Positions 1 to 12,300 of a DNA stretch of 21,380 bases are shown here, piece by piece. The position numbers and the translations under genes were made by a program. Below the pieces are notes generated by a model that saw only the letters and a list, made by a program, of their open reading frames with translations, did no database searches and was not told the origin of the DNA. Within the stretch, counting starts at the first letter, position 1. Every line of letters starts with the position of its first letter. The DNA is from JAAZFE01 sp034005635 (GTDB lineage Bacteria > Verrucomicrobiota > Kiritimatiellia > CAIQIC01 > Lenti-01), in contig JAVEUJ010000030.1 in NCBI GenBank assembly GCA_034005635.1, positions 1-21,380 of the forward strand, written 5' to 3'.

Positions 1-375
1 CCTGGGCAGCCCTATTATTACTGGGTGAGAGCGACGAATGACAGCAGCGAGAGCATGAGCGACTGGGGCACCGCAGACCCGGGCTATCGCAAGCTGCTGG
101 TCGAAGATTTTGCGGCCTCGTTTAACGACTTCGATGACCGGGTGGTGCTGACCTGGACCGACAGCGAGGGTGAAACCGGCTATGTCCTGTGGCGGAGCGA
201 AGAGAATAGTTTTGCCACGGCGTCGAACATTGCGCCGGATATTGGCGCTGATGAGATCGACTATAACGATGAGGATGCGGTTACCGGCACGATCTACTAC
301 TACTGGCTGCAAGCCACCAACGAGTATAGCGGGAGCGTGAGCGATCCTCAGAGCTCTGGCGCCATCGGTCGCCGC
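1..375 (+). other. Two FN3-type units (first one cut by the window edge)
   Basis: Bases 1-96 encode the C-terminal strands of an FN3-like unit (PGQPYYYWVRATN). Bases 97-375 encode a full one with the core pattern VVLTWTD, TGYVLWRS and IYYYWLQATN. They match the tandem pair at 9325-9885, so they belong to the same repeat family inside this protein. Such units usually act as spacers or weak binding modules in exported bacterial proteins. Confidence 0.8.
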
Positions 376-3300
376 GCCCAGGTGCCCCCCATGGTGACCA
401 CGCTGCCGATTAGTAACAATATTCTTAATTCCGCGATGAGCGGCGGTGATATTTTGGACGCGGGCGGGTCCGCCATTACTAACCGCGGGGTGGTTTGGAA
501 CACCGACGGTCTACCGACGATCACCGATTCCCATACGCCAGAAGTGACGATCAGCGGGGGCGGGCTAGGCACCTATGCCAGCACGATCACCCCGACCATC
601 GGTGGTATAGTCTATTACGTGCGTGCTTTTGCGCAGAACGAAGAGCGCATTGCCTATGGTCAGCAGGTGTCTTTTGTGGCGGAGTGTTCTTCTGAACTGC
701 CAACGACTCTGGCAGCGACCGATATCGGACCGACGAGCTTCACTGCAAACTGGAATGCGATGGACGGCGTGAGCAGCTATCGTCTGGACGTCAGTACCAA
801 CGCAACGTTCCTCGGCGGCTATGATGATAACGTGGCGGCTTGGCACAACGGTACCCTGGGCGAAGGCACCGGCGGTACCTGGACCGAGGAAAATCTGCTG
901 CAATCGGCTGGCTACGTCGCCCTGCGGGGCAACACCGCCACGCTGGGCACTCCGGCGATGGACTTCAATGCCTCAACGGCAGAAACCTTAACCTTCAAGG
1001 CCCGCATTTTCGGCGGCGGCGGCAATGGCGATTTCCGCAACAAAATCACGGTATCCATCTCGACCGACGACGGGGCAACGTGGGAGAGCCTCGGCACGCG
1101 TACGCCCCTTAACACGACGATGACGCCGATGGAGCCGTTCGACCTGAGCCACGTGGCTGGCACGAAGGTTCGTGTGCGTCTGCAAACGCTTAGTTCTGGG
1201 GGGGGCATTGGTGCGGGTGTCGTGGATATGATGGTGACCAATATCTTGGATCCGCGCGGTGTGTATATCAGTGGCTATTCCAACCGTACGGTGGACGCCG
1301 CCACCAGCCTGCTGGTAACTGATTTGCTGCCGGAAGTGACCTATTACTATCGTGTGCGCGCGCATGTTTCTGAAAATTGTATCAGCGGAAATTCGGATAT
1401 CCGGCCGGTCGTGACGTCGGGCTACTCCGCGTACTGGGATTCTGGCGGCAGTGGCCGTTTCTGGACAACGGCGGGAAACTGGGTGGGCGACGAACTGCCG
1501 CGGACCAACTCGACGGTATATTTCTATGCCGACAATAAGACCCAGACCAACGTCTACCTCAACGGCAACCAGACAGTAAAGGGCCTCCGCTTCACGGACA
1601 ACGCCTCAACCAGTGTGAACATCGCCAGCAACTCCCTGACGATCTTTGGCGGTGGCATCGATGTGGCATTGGGGGCAGAAGGTTTCCACGGGATCCACTC
1701 GGACATTGTGGTGGCCGAGGAGCAGACATGGGGGAACTCCGCCAATGTAGATTTCCGTGTGTCGGGTTCTGTGATGGGCTCACGGGATATCACCAAGACT
1801 GGAGCTGGGCGGATTGTGCTGGCGGGGCATGGCAGCACCTTTAGTGGCGAGGTGCTGATCAATGAGGGGGCGCTGCAGATCCGCGGGACCAACGCACTGG
1901 GGACGACCGTGGCAGGCACCACGGTAGCGGATGGTGCGGCGCTGGAGGTGCATGGTGGCGGCTCGTCGGTACGCTATGCGCCCGAACCGCTCACCCTGGC
2001 GGGAACCGGCATCGCCAACGCCGGCGCGCTGCGTTTCCTGCAAAATAATGTGGACTTCCGCGGGCCAATCACGTTGGCTGCCGATGCGCGCGTTCAGGCG
2101 GTGCTGAATTCGCCGACGGCCAGCGGCAGCATCGACATCGGTGCGCATACGCTTTACGTAGGCGTGGACGGCACCGAATTGACCCTGGGTGGCAACTTGA
2201 CCGGTACGCGGACGGATGGCGACGGGGCGTTCGTCAAGGACGGGCCCAGTCGCTTGATTCTTTCCGGCAACAACACGAATCTGACCGGCGTCTTCCGTTT
2301 TAATGAAGGCGAGATCCGTATCGGTACCGCCAACGCCATGGGCAATACCGGCATGCTGGTGTTGGGCAACAACGTGGTGATGAAATCAGCCAGCGTGGCA
2401 GACGTTACGATCTCCCGGCCCGTCCTGTTCGCGGGTCACGCAAGCTTCGGCGAGGAAACGACTCGCACGGGTACGCTGACCTTCGAGAGCGATGTTGATC
2501 TGGGCGGTGCGATGCGGACCATCACGGTCAACCACCCCGTCACGAAATGGACCGAATTCATGGGCACGCTCTCGAACGGCGGCCTGACCAAAGCCGGCGC
2601 CGGCTTGTTGGTGTTGAGCGGAACCAACGTCCATAGCGGCGGCACCACCGTCAGCGATGGCATCTTGCAGGGCACGACAGACAGCCTGCCTGGTAATATT
2701 ATCAATAACGCGGCCGTGGTTTTTTCTCAAGACGAGGATGGAGCCTATTCGAGTGTTATGAGTGGCAGCGGCACGCTGACCAAGAATGGAACGGGCACGC
2801 TGACGCTGAGCGGGGTGAACACGCACAAGGGGCTGACGATGCTAAACGAGGGGCTGCTGGTCGTGTCGGGGTCTGCGGCGCAATCGCCCATCCTGGTGGG
2901 TGGCGGGGCGCACCTGATGGGTACCGGTACCATCGATGAATTATTCGTGGATGGTACGGTTCACCCAGGCGCCTCCAGCAACACGGTGGGCATTTTGAAG
3001 GCTAGCAACGTATTCCTCTCGCCGGGCGGCGCTCTGCGCGTCGATATGACCGACGCCGCGGGCACCGCCGGCACGGGGTGGGATTTGATCGATTGTACGG
3101 GCGATATCACGGTGGATGCGACGGAACAGTCACCCTTCACCGTGCAGGTGGTCGGTGCTCCGAGCGGGTTCACCGCAGCCGTGTCCAAATCATGGAAAAT
3201 TATCGATGCCTCTGCTGGAGTGGTTAACGGCTTCGCCGCGAATAAATTTACGGTGGATGCGACTGGTTTCACCAGCGCGATGGGCGGCGGTGGGTTCACC

Positions 3301-6300
3301 GTGACGGAAAACGGGGGCGACCTGTATCTGGAATTTCAGATTCCGGGCATCGCGGTGCTGGGCACGAATGGCACCACGATTGCCAAGGGGAGCACGGCAG
3401 TGTCGCTCGCCAACGGCACTGACTTCGGGAGCGTCTCGATCAATAGTGCCGATGTTCGCACCTTCGTCGTGACCAACACCGGCGGTGCAGAATTGTCACT
3501 CGACGCGGTGACCATCGATGGTGATGATTTTGTGGTCGTCGCGGCAAACGAGTTGACCGTGGCGGCAGGCGATACCACGACTTTCACGATCGCCTATACT
3601 CCGCAGGAGCTGGGGCCATCAGCCGCCACGGTGTCTCTCGCTAACGGCATTCCAGCATTCTCGCCCTACACCTTTGCGTTGGCCGGTAATGGTCTGATCA
3701 TGGGGCCGACCAATCTGCTTGTGCGTAACGATGGCTACGAGATGATCCGTCTGACATGGAACAAGGCTGAGGGGTTCGATGGAATGATTGTGCACCGCGC
3801 CAATGAGGCGCCGACGGATCCGACTCAGGACATGCTCTACAACGTAGGCGATAGCTGTGGAGGCGGGCGCGTGCTCTACAAGGGGCCTCTCGAGGAATTT
3901 GAGCATGTCGTGCCGGCCAATTCAGCCAACTATTATGCGGTGTATTCGGTTTCTACTCATAATGAATACTCCGCGGCGGCGCGGGGCTTCGACATCACCG
4001 AGGCGTTCGAGACCACGCTGAGCTACGATCCGTTCTCTTACACCAATGGTGTTGCGCTAGCCGGGCGCAATGGCGGTGTGGGGTGGGGTGGTGCCTGGAA
4101 TGTCGCGTCCGGCTTGGCGGCGGAGATGGGGCAGCACAGCCTCATGGCCGCGCAAGGTTTTGGTACGGAACAGGGCAACCAGCTCATCAGTACAGACCTG
4201 ACTCAGGGCTCGAAGGTGGAGGCCAGTCGGGCTCTTAGTTCAGCCTATGTGTCGTCCGACATCTATCTGGGTTGGGTCATGAACGTGCCGGCCGTGGGTG
4301 GCAACCGCTATGCGGGTGTGGAAGTCTATGGCGGCCAGAACGGGACCACGCCGCTGTTTCAGGTGGGGGTCATCTCTAACGCGACTCAGGCATCCGTGCA
4401 ATATCTCGGTGGCAGCGGAAGGGCTGTTAGCAGCATCCCCATCGTCCCCGGCGAGGACTACACGTTTATTGCGAAATTCGTCAAAAAGGACAAAAGACTA
4501 CATCTTTTGGCGTACACCACGAACGGTATTGTCTCTCCCGAGGCGAACAATGAACCCTCCACATGGCATGCCACGCTGAGCATCAGCGGCATGACCGAGA
4601 GTTTCCGCGGCATTCGCCTGGTGGCCTCCAACGGCACGGCTACCGCCGGTGCCGTGAAGTGGGATGAAATCCGTGTGGCCAAGAGCTGGACCAATCTGTT
4701 TTCGGAGGCGCGCGCGCCGATCTGGAAGGGATCTACCGGATTGTTGAAAAGCCAGTGGGTTAATGCATTCAACTGGGTTGGCAATCAACTGCCATGGCAG
4801 ACCAACGATACCTGTGTGTTCTATCGCAGCCTGCCGTACACCGGCGACATAAGCGTGGTCCATTTGGGCAGTCTCTACAATTACAAGGGGCTGAAATTCA
4901 ACGAAAACGCCGACATCAATGTGAACATCCGGCCCGTCGATTATAACTTGTGGCTTGTCCGGGCGACGAATGGCTTGGGGTTGTTTGCCAATGGAATCGA
5001 AATCATGGAGGGTTCGGAGGGCACGCACAGTCTCGGCAACATGACGGTGCGGGCTGATCAGACCTGGAACAACGCATCGCCCAATGTCTTCACCCTGGCC
5101 GGATATATCAAGGGGAATGACTATGCCGTAACAAAGGCCGGCACGGGTCGGATTCACCTCGTCGGCGACAACAGCAGCTATTTTACCGGAAACTTCACTG
5201 TGCAAGAAGGGGCAATGAGCATTGGAGCACACAAGTCGCTCGGAACCACGACCGCCAACGGCTGGACCGCAGTCGAGCCCGGTGGTGCGCTGGAATTACG
5301 GCCCACGGGCGCGACAACGTATGACCCCGAATCCCTGCGGCTGGCGGGACTGGGGGTGGCCAATGACGGTGCGCTGCGCAACATGAACTACAACAACACG
5401 TGGCAGGGTGAGATTATCCTGAAGAAATCAGCGCGGATCAATGCGGATGCGACGACCTTGCTGACGCTGACCGGCGGCATCAACGCCGCCGATGATGATC
5501 CGCACAGCCTTTATTTCGGAGGTGCAGGGGGGATTCTGGTCAATAATAAGGGTATTGGAACCAATGTGCTGGAGTTCATCAAGGACGGTACGGGCACGGC
5601 GACCTTGGCGCGGGCAACAGCCCACTCCGGGTCCACCTGGATCAGTAATGGCACCCTGCGCCTGACCTTGGCCAATGCCCTGCCACCCGCGACATTTGTT
5701 CAGGTGGAGGCGGGAGCCATATTCGACCACACGGGCACCAGCCAGACGATCGGATCATTGTCCGGAGCAGGGACGGTTCAACTCGGCGCGGCGCGGCTCA
5801 TCACAGGTGGCAACGGCAGCAACACCACGTGGAGCGGGTCCATTAATGGTACAGGCGGCGTGGACAAGCGTGGCGGCGGCGTCATGGAAATGGCAGGAGT
5901 CAATCCCTACAGCGGATCAACCACTGTCGATAACGGCACCCTGATGGTCAGCGGTTCGTCGCCCTATTCGGCCCATGCCGTGCAGAGTGCTGGCACGCTC
6001 ATGGGCGATGGCCCGATCGGCGCGCTGTCAATTGCGGCCACGGTGGACCCAGGCAATGCCGTCGGGGTTGCGGCGACGCTGGAGGCCGGGGCGGTCACGC
6101 TGCAGCCCAACGGTATCTTTAAGGTGGATATGACCAGCGTAACTGGAACGGCGGGGGTGGATTGGGATCTGCTCAACTCCTATGCCGGCATTACATCGCT
6201 GCCAAGCGGGACCTTCGTCATCAAGCCCGCGGGCAATCCGGCCAATTTCGATTCTTCTCAGAACTACTCCTGGACCATCATGAGCGGCGTCTCGCCGGTG

Positions 6301-9300
6301 AGCGGATTCAACGTCAACCGCTTCATTGTGGATGCAACTGATTTCTGGCCCAGTCTGGACGGCGGTTTGTTCAGTGTGAACGTGGACGACAACAACCTGA
6401 ACCTGATATTTACGACCGGATCCGGCATCCCGGTGTGGGATGGCGAGGGCGAGGATGCCAACTGGGACACCGGCATCAACTGGGAAGGCGACATCGCACC
6501 CATGGGCGAAAAGGTGGTGTATTTCTATACCGGCCTGTATTCCGGGCCGACGATCCAACTTAACGGTATCCGCTCAGTGCGGGGGCTTCGTCTGACCGAC
6601 CAGGCCGACGAGTCCCTGACGTTCGCTGGTACCCGCCTCAACATCAATTCTGCTGGTATTGCGATCGATGCCAACTCGGAGGGTGCGCATGCGCTGGCCT
6701 GCATGGTCCAATTGAGTGCAGACCAGACGTGGACGAATGATTCAGCGCTACCGTTCACGGCGCGTGGAATGATCTCGGGCGCTCAGCAATTGCGCAAAGC
6801 CGGTTCAGGGCTGGTGGTCCTGGCCGCCAACAACACATTTAGCGGCGGGTTATATGTCGATCAGGGTGGCGTGCAGTTGCATTCCAGCACGAACGCGATG
6901 GGAGACGGCGGGGTCACGGTGGGGGCGAATGCCACACTGGAATTGAACGGTGCTTTTAATTGGCGGCCCTCCGCGACTCTGTTGTACGGGACCGGAACCA
7001 ATGGCGGTGGTGCTCTGCGACAAATTTCTAGTGGGCTCGGCGAGTGGCGGGGCGATGTTACCTTGGGCGCAGATTCGGCCATTGCCGTGCCGGTCGGTAC
7101 GTTCAATACGTATGGCAATTTGGCAGCGGAAACCCACACGCTCTATATTACAAATACCTATGGTTTTACCATGATGGCCGGCCAGATGACCGGCACCAAG
7201 GTCGATGGTGACGGCGCATTGCACAAGTCGGGACCGGGCAATCTTTTCTTGCGCGGCGAGACTCTTGCGGGCCGCATCACGGTAGCCGGCGGCCCACTGC
7301 GCCTTGTGCAAGATATTGCGAATAGCGCCGGCACCCTGGTCCTGCAACCGGGCGCGGTGGTGTCGGCGGGCGACAACGAAGCACGAACGGTGGCTAAACC
7401 GGTTGTGGTTCAGGGTGCAGTGGCACTGGGGGCGCGCGGGGCTTACTCGGGAGCGCTGACCTTAGCCAATGGCCTGGATCTTGCCGACGGCCAGCGGGCA
7501 ATCTCCGTCAGCAACGTGGTGACGGTGAGTGGCCCGATCGCGAATGGCGGGCTGATCAAAATGGCGGCAGGTACCATGACGGTTGCGGCGGCTAACACCT
7601 ATCTGGGCCCGACAACTGTCAGTGAAGGCACGCTGGTTGTGAATGGTGGCTCGGTCTTGTCTGCTCATACGGTTGACTCCGGGGCTGTCCTGCGCGGCAA
7701 TGGCACCGTCGGGGCGCTCTCCATTCACGGAACTGTGGATCCGGGCGCCAGCGACTCTGTGGCAGGTCAACTGTCCGTCGCCGGCGATGTAACATTGAAC
7801 GATGGCGGTATCCTGCGCGTGGATATGCCCAGTGCGACCGGAACGGCCGGGACGGATTGGGACCTGCTGGTGTCCTCTGACGCCATTGTCGTGCATGAGA
7901 GCGGTGATTTTGCGATTGAGCTGGCCGGTGCCGCCGTCGGTTTCAACCCTGGCATCAACCAGTCCTGGAAAATTATGGACGGTACGGCGATGCAGAACTT
8001 CCACGCGGATCGGTTTTGGATCGACACCTCCCGCTTTGAACCGGCGACCTATAACGGCACCTTCAGCGTGACCAACGACGAAGACCACAGCCGGCTTTAT
8101 CTGTCGTTCCAGCCATCGGTTGAGAGTGCGGACCTCTTCAGTGTGACCGTGCGAGATTATGCCAGTATGAACCTGACATTCGAACCGAACGGGGCAGGAC
8201 AGGAGGTGGTGATTGTGTATAATACCACCGGTGTGTTCACGGAACCATCCGGCACACTGCCGGACCTTGAAGCAGATTTCGCTGGCGGCAAGGTCGCCTA
8301 TGTGGGATCTGATTCGCCGCAGCTCCACCAGGGGTTGACTAGCTGCACGCGCTACTACTACGCAATGTTCTCAACCTACGACAACCGCTATTCGGCGGCG
8401 CTACTGGATGACGATATGACGTCGCCGCCATTGCCACCGGTTGTGCTGGAGGCCACCAACATCACAGCCAATAGCTTCTATGCCAATTGGGAGGAGGTGC
8501 AGGGTGCGTCAAACTATCGGTTAGACGTCAGTGAAAGTCCCTATTTCACCAGCGGATCTGCCGGCGCGGTGGAGCACTTTTTGTTCCAGGGATTCGAGGG
8601 CACCGACAGCGATAATTGGAGTATTTTCAACGGTAATACCTATGTGTCGTCGGAGAATCATGCGACGGATTCGCCGGCGTCCGCGCGGATCCGAACCGGG
8701 GAATATTCATGGCAGCGGGTGCGCGGGCAGGCCGAACTGATCTTGGCGCAAGCCACAATCGCGGGCTATTCCTCGCGGACGGTGGAAGTACACGTGGCCA
8801 GTATTTCGACCAACAAAACCAATGGCGCGGAAATTACGGATCAGGTTAAGATCTATGCGGCGCTGGACGGCGCCGCCTTTGGAACAGAACCGGACATTAC
8901 GATTTCCGGCGCGGCGGGGTCTAACGCACGCTGGGGCTTCGATGCCACTGGCGTTGTTGCAACGGTGATCGGTACTCCGGTGGCTGTAGCGGCACCGCAG
9001 GCGGGCGGTCCGAATGAAAACAACTACGCGACCGCCCGTATCTCGATTCCAGATTCAGCCAACACGCTAGCCCTCAAAATCGTCGTCATCAACAACGCGG
9101 CGGCAGAGGTTTGGGCAATCGATGATGTTCTGGTGTCGGGCAAGTTGGTTGAATCTCAATACGTACCGGGCTTCGATGATCTGGAGGTAGTTGGCCTCAC
9201 CCAGCAGGTTACCGGCCTGACCGAAAACGTGACTTACTACTATCGTGTACGTGCGGAGAGTGACGGCGGCTGCACCAGCGGCAATTCAGATATCCAACCG

Positions 9301-12300
9301 GTTATTACCACGACCGATGTGCCGGACGAGCCGCTGAATCTCACGGCTTCGGACGGGACCAGCGCTGACCACGTCGAGCTGGAGTGGAGCGATGTCGCCA
9401 CTGAAACGGGTTACCACGTGTACCGGGGAACGAGCGCCGTGTTTGTTGATGCGGAGCTTATCCATATCAACGCCATGAATGTGACGAACTGGTTCGACGC
9501 AACGGCGACACCCGGTCAACTCTACCACTATTGGATCAGTGGGGTGAATCAGAACGGTGAGGGCGCTCCGAGCGCTCCCGACACGGGCTACCGTCTGCTG
9601 GGCATGGTGATGAATGTGGCCGCCTCGCAAGGGACCTCATCCAACCACGTGACCGTCACTTGGAACGATATCGACGGCGGGACGGACTACAACATTTGGC
9701 GCAGTTTGGACCACAACACCAACAACGCGGAATGTGTCGGTACCGTGTCTGCCAACACCGAGACATTCGACGATACGACGGCTATCCCGGGGTGGGATTA
9801 TCACTATTGGCTGGAAGCGGCCAACAGTGGCAGCGCTAGCACGGGTGCGTGGAGCAGTCCGTCAGCCGTCGGCTTCCGGATGGCGATTGTCAATCCCACG
9901 GCCACCCTGGTTCTGGACGGCCGCGAAATGGTCCGGGCTGCGGTCACGGCCAACAGCACGGACGATCCCATCATCGTGCTACATTCGACGACGGGGCCGG
10001 TCTTGGCCTATCCGGGACCCTACACGAATACCTATGCCGCCGGAGATATAATCACGATCGGCACTAACACGGCCACCGTGGCCTACAAGGGCGATCCTGC
10101 CAACTTCCAGGAACATGTGGTGGCGGCCAACACCACGAACCACTATCGCATCTTCAGTATCCAGACGGATACCTACTACTCGGATGGGCTGATCGTGAAC
10201 GGGCTGATCTCGTCCCTCTATCCGGCGCACGTCTATTCTGAGACGTTCTCCTACACCAACAGGACCTTGAACACGGATGGTTTCGCCGGTAAAAATGGTG
10301 GCTACCTGTGGGACGGCGCCTGGAGTCTGACCACAGCCGGCGAGGACCATGGCTGGTCCATTCAGACCGATGGCATTGAAGGTCTGCCAGCTTGGACGAT
10401 CTCCCAGCCGAACTATCCGACCGTGGTGGGCAACCGCGCGGTCCTGAATACCGAAGGCGTCGGCCACAACGCCGCCCGCCGGGCGATCGCCCCCACCAAT
10501 AGCGGGACAATCTATGTCGGTGCCATCGTAGCTTATCAATTCGACGGAGATGATGGCGCCAACAAGTACATGACCATCGGCCTGATGAACGACACCACCA
10601 CCGAATTCGAATTCGGCAAGGTTTTTGGCCGGAAGAACTTCTTCGACATCCGGCGGAACGACGCGAATGGCACAGTCAGCACCTACGAAATGCACGGCTG
10701 GGGCGAGTCGGGCCGCAGCACCAACGATTGGTATTGGATGGTGGTGAAGTATGACTTCAACGCCGGCGGCGGCACGGCCTATGCCAACTGCTATTATCAA
10801 GGCCAGAACATTCCCTACGACGAGCCCACGAGTTGGGATGCGGAATGGTCCGGGATGGGCATCACCCAGATTGATGGCATCGAGCTCAAGGGCGGTAGTG
10901 GCATTTCCGGCTATCTGGGTGCAGCCATTTGGGACGAGATTCGAATTTCATCTGTCTGGCCGTCATTGATCGGCCAACCCAACCTCCTGCCGTGGCCATC
11001 GCCAGTGGATTTCGGAGAGGTGGAGTCAACGCTCTCCAGTAATATAACAGTTTGGATTGCCAATAGCGGTGGTGACAACGTCCCATTGGATGTGACGGGC
11101 GAGCCCGCCTTTGAACTGATCGGGGATGATGCGAGCTATTTCTCGCTGTCCATCAATCGGTTTGATGACAACCTCACACTCGGGGACAGTAACAGCGTCG
11201 TGGTCAGCTTCTGGCCCACGAATAGTGGCACCGTCGCGTATACCGATGCCTGGCTGATGGTGGAAAATAACTCTGGGGTAGATCCCTATCCGATCCCACT
11301 CATCGGCACCGGCATCCCAACGGTCTCGAGCAATCTGCCCATGGTCTCTAATTATTTTGTGGGCGATGGCCATTGGGTCACGGACGCCATGGTCACCTCG
11401 GGTGTGTTTGCCGTCGCGGCTGAGGTCTTCCATGTGCGCGGCATTCGCGCGGCCTCCTACGATCTCATCAACGGTGACGGGGAGACCATTTTAGCCGACC
11501 AGCCATTCGATACGTGGACCACGACCGATGGGGTGTCCTACGTGTTGTCCGATGCCACGCATCCGGGATACTGGCCGGCGACGCCGTCTGAGAATTATCA
11601 GCTGCGCGTCAACCTCGAGTCCTCAAACCTGGTCTCGGCCGTGCAAACGATCTACACCGCGGATGGCGTCGTTACCGCTTCTGACCTGTTCTTCTCCGAA
11701 TACGTCGAAGGCCTCAGCAATAACAAGGCGCTGGAAATTTACAACGGGACCGGTGCGGCCGTAGATCTGAGCCAGTACGGCATCCGCTTCAAGGTGAACA
11801 ACTCGGCCGAGTGGGATGCTAACGCCGATTATAGGGAACTGCCGGAATACACACTGGAAGCAGGCGCCACGTTCGTGATCGCCCACCCGGGGTCTGAAGA
11901 AAGTCTGTTGGCCCGGGCCAATTACGTCGACTTAAACATCTGTAACTTCACTGGCGATGATTCCATTTTCCTGTTCAAGGGCATCGGCGAAGAGGACCCG
12001 TTGGACGCCATTGGCGCCAGTCCTAGCGGCGGTAATTTCGCAATGGACACCACCTTGTACCGCCTGGCATCGGTGACTCATCCCGCCGCCGTCTACAATG
12101 CGCTGGAGTGGACCAACTTGGCCGCCATCGTCTACACCAATCTCGGTGAGCACGTGATGGATGGCGCGGAGGGACGCCCCATGGCCTTTGCGGTGGATGA
12201 CGACGACGTCGAAAATCCTGAGATTGAGGCGGTGAGCGTGGCCGGCATGGTACCGTCGGAGTCCGCGCCTGGCCCGGATATCATCTTGACCAACCTGCCT

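Noticed and set aside
25..27. GTG at 25 as the start codon of the giant gene
   Set aside because: The frame is open upstream to base 1 and encodes PGQPYYYW, which joins VRATN to form a normal FN3 strand. Starting at 25 would cut the domain in half.
1435..8109. CRISPR array or tandem DNA repeat explaining the passenger region
   Set aside because: The repeats are seen only at protein level, with irregular spacing and strongly diverged DNA. There are no short identical repeats with uniform spacers.
7462..8328. Minus-strand open frame of 288 codons
   Set aside because: It is antisense to passenger cassette C and module M2. No ribosome binding site or protein family was seen.
11683..12159. Secreted nuclease suggested by the lamin-tail domain
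   Set aside because: Lamin-tail domains often accompany exported nucleases, but no endonuclease/exonuclease/phosphatase or other nuclease motif is visible next to either lamin-tail copy.
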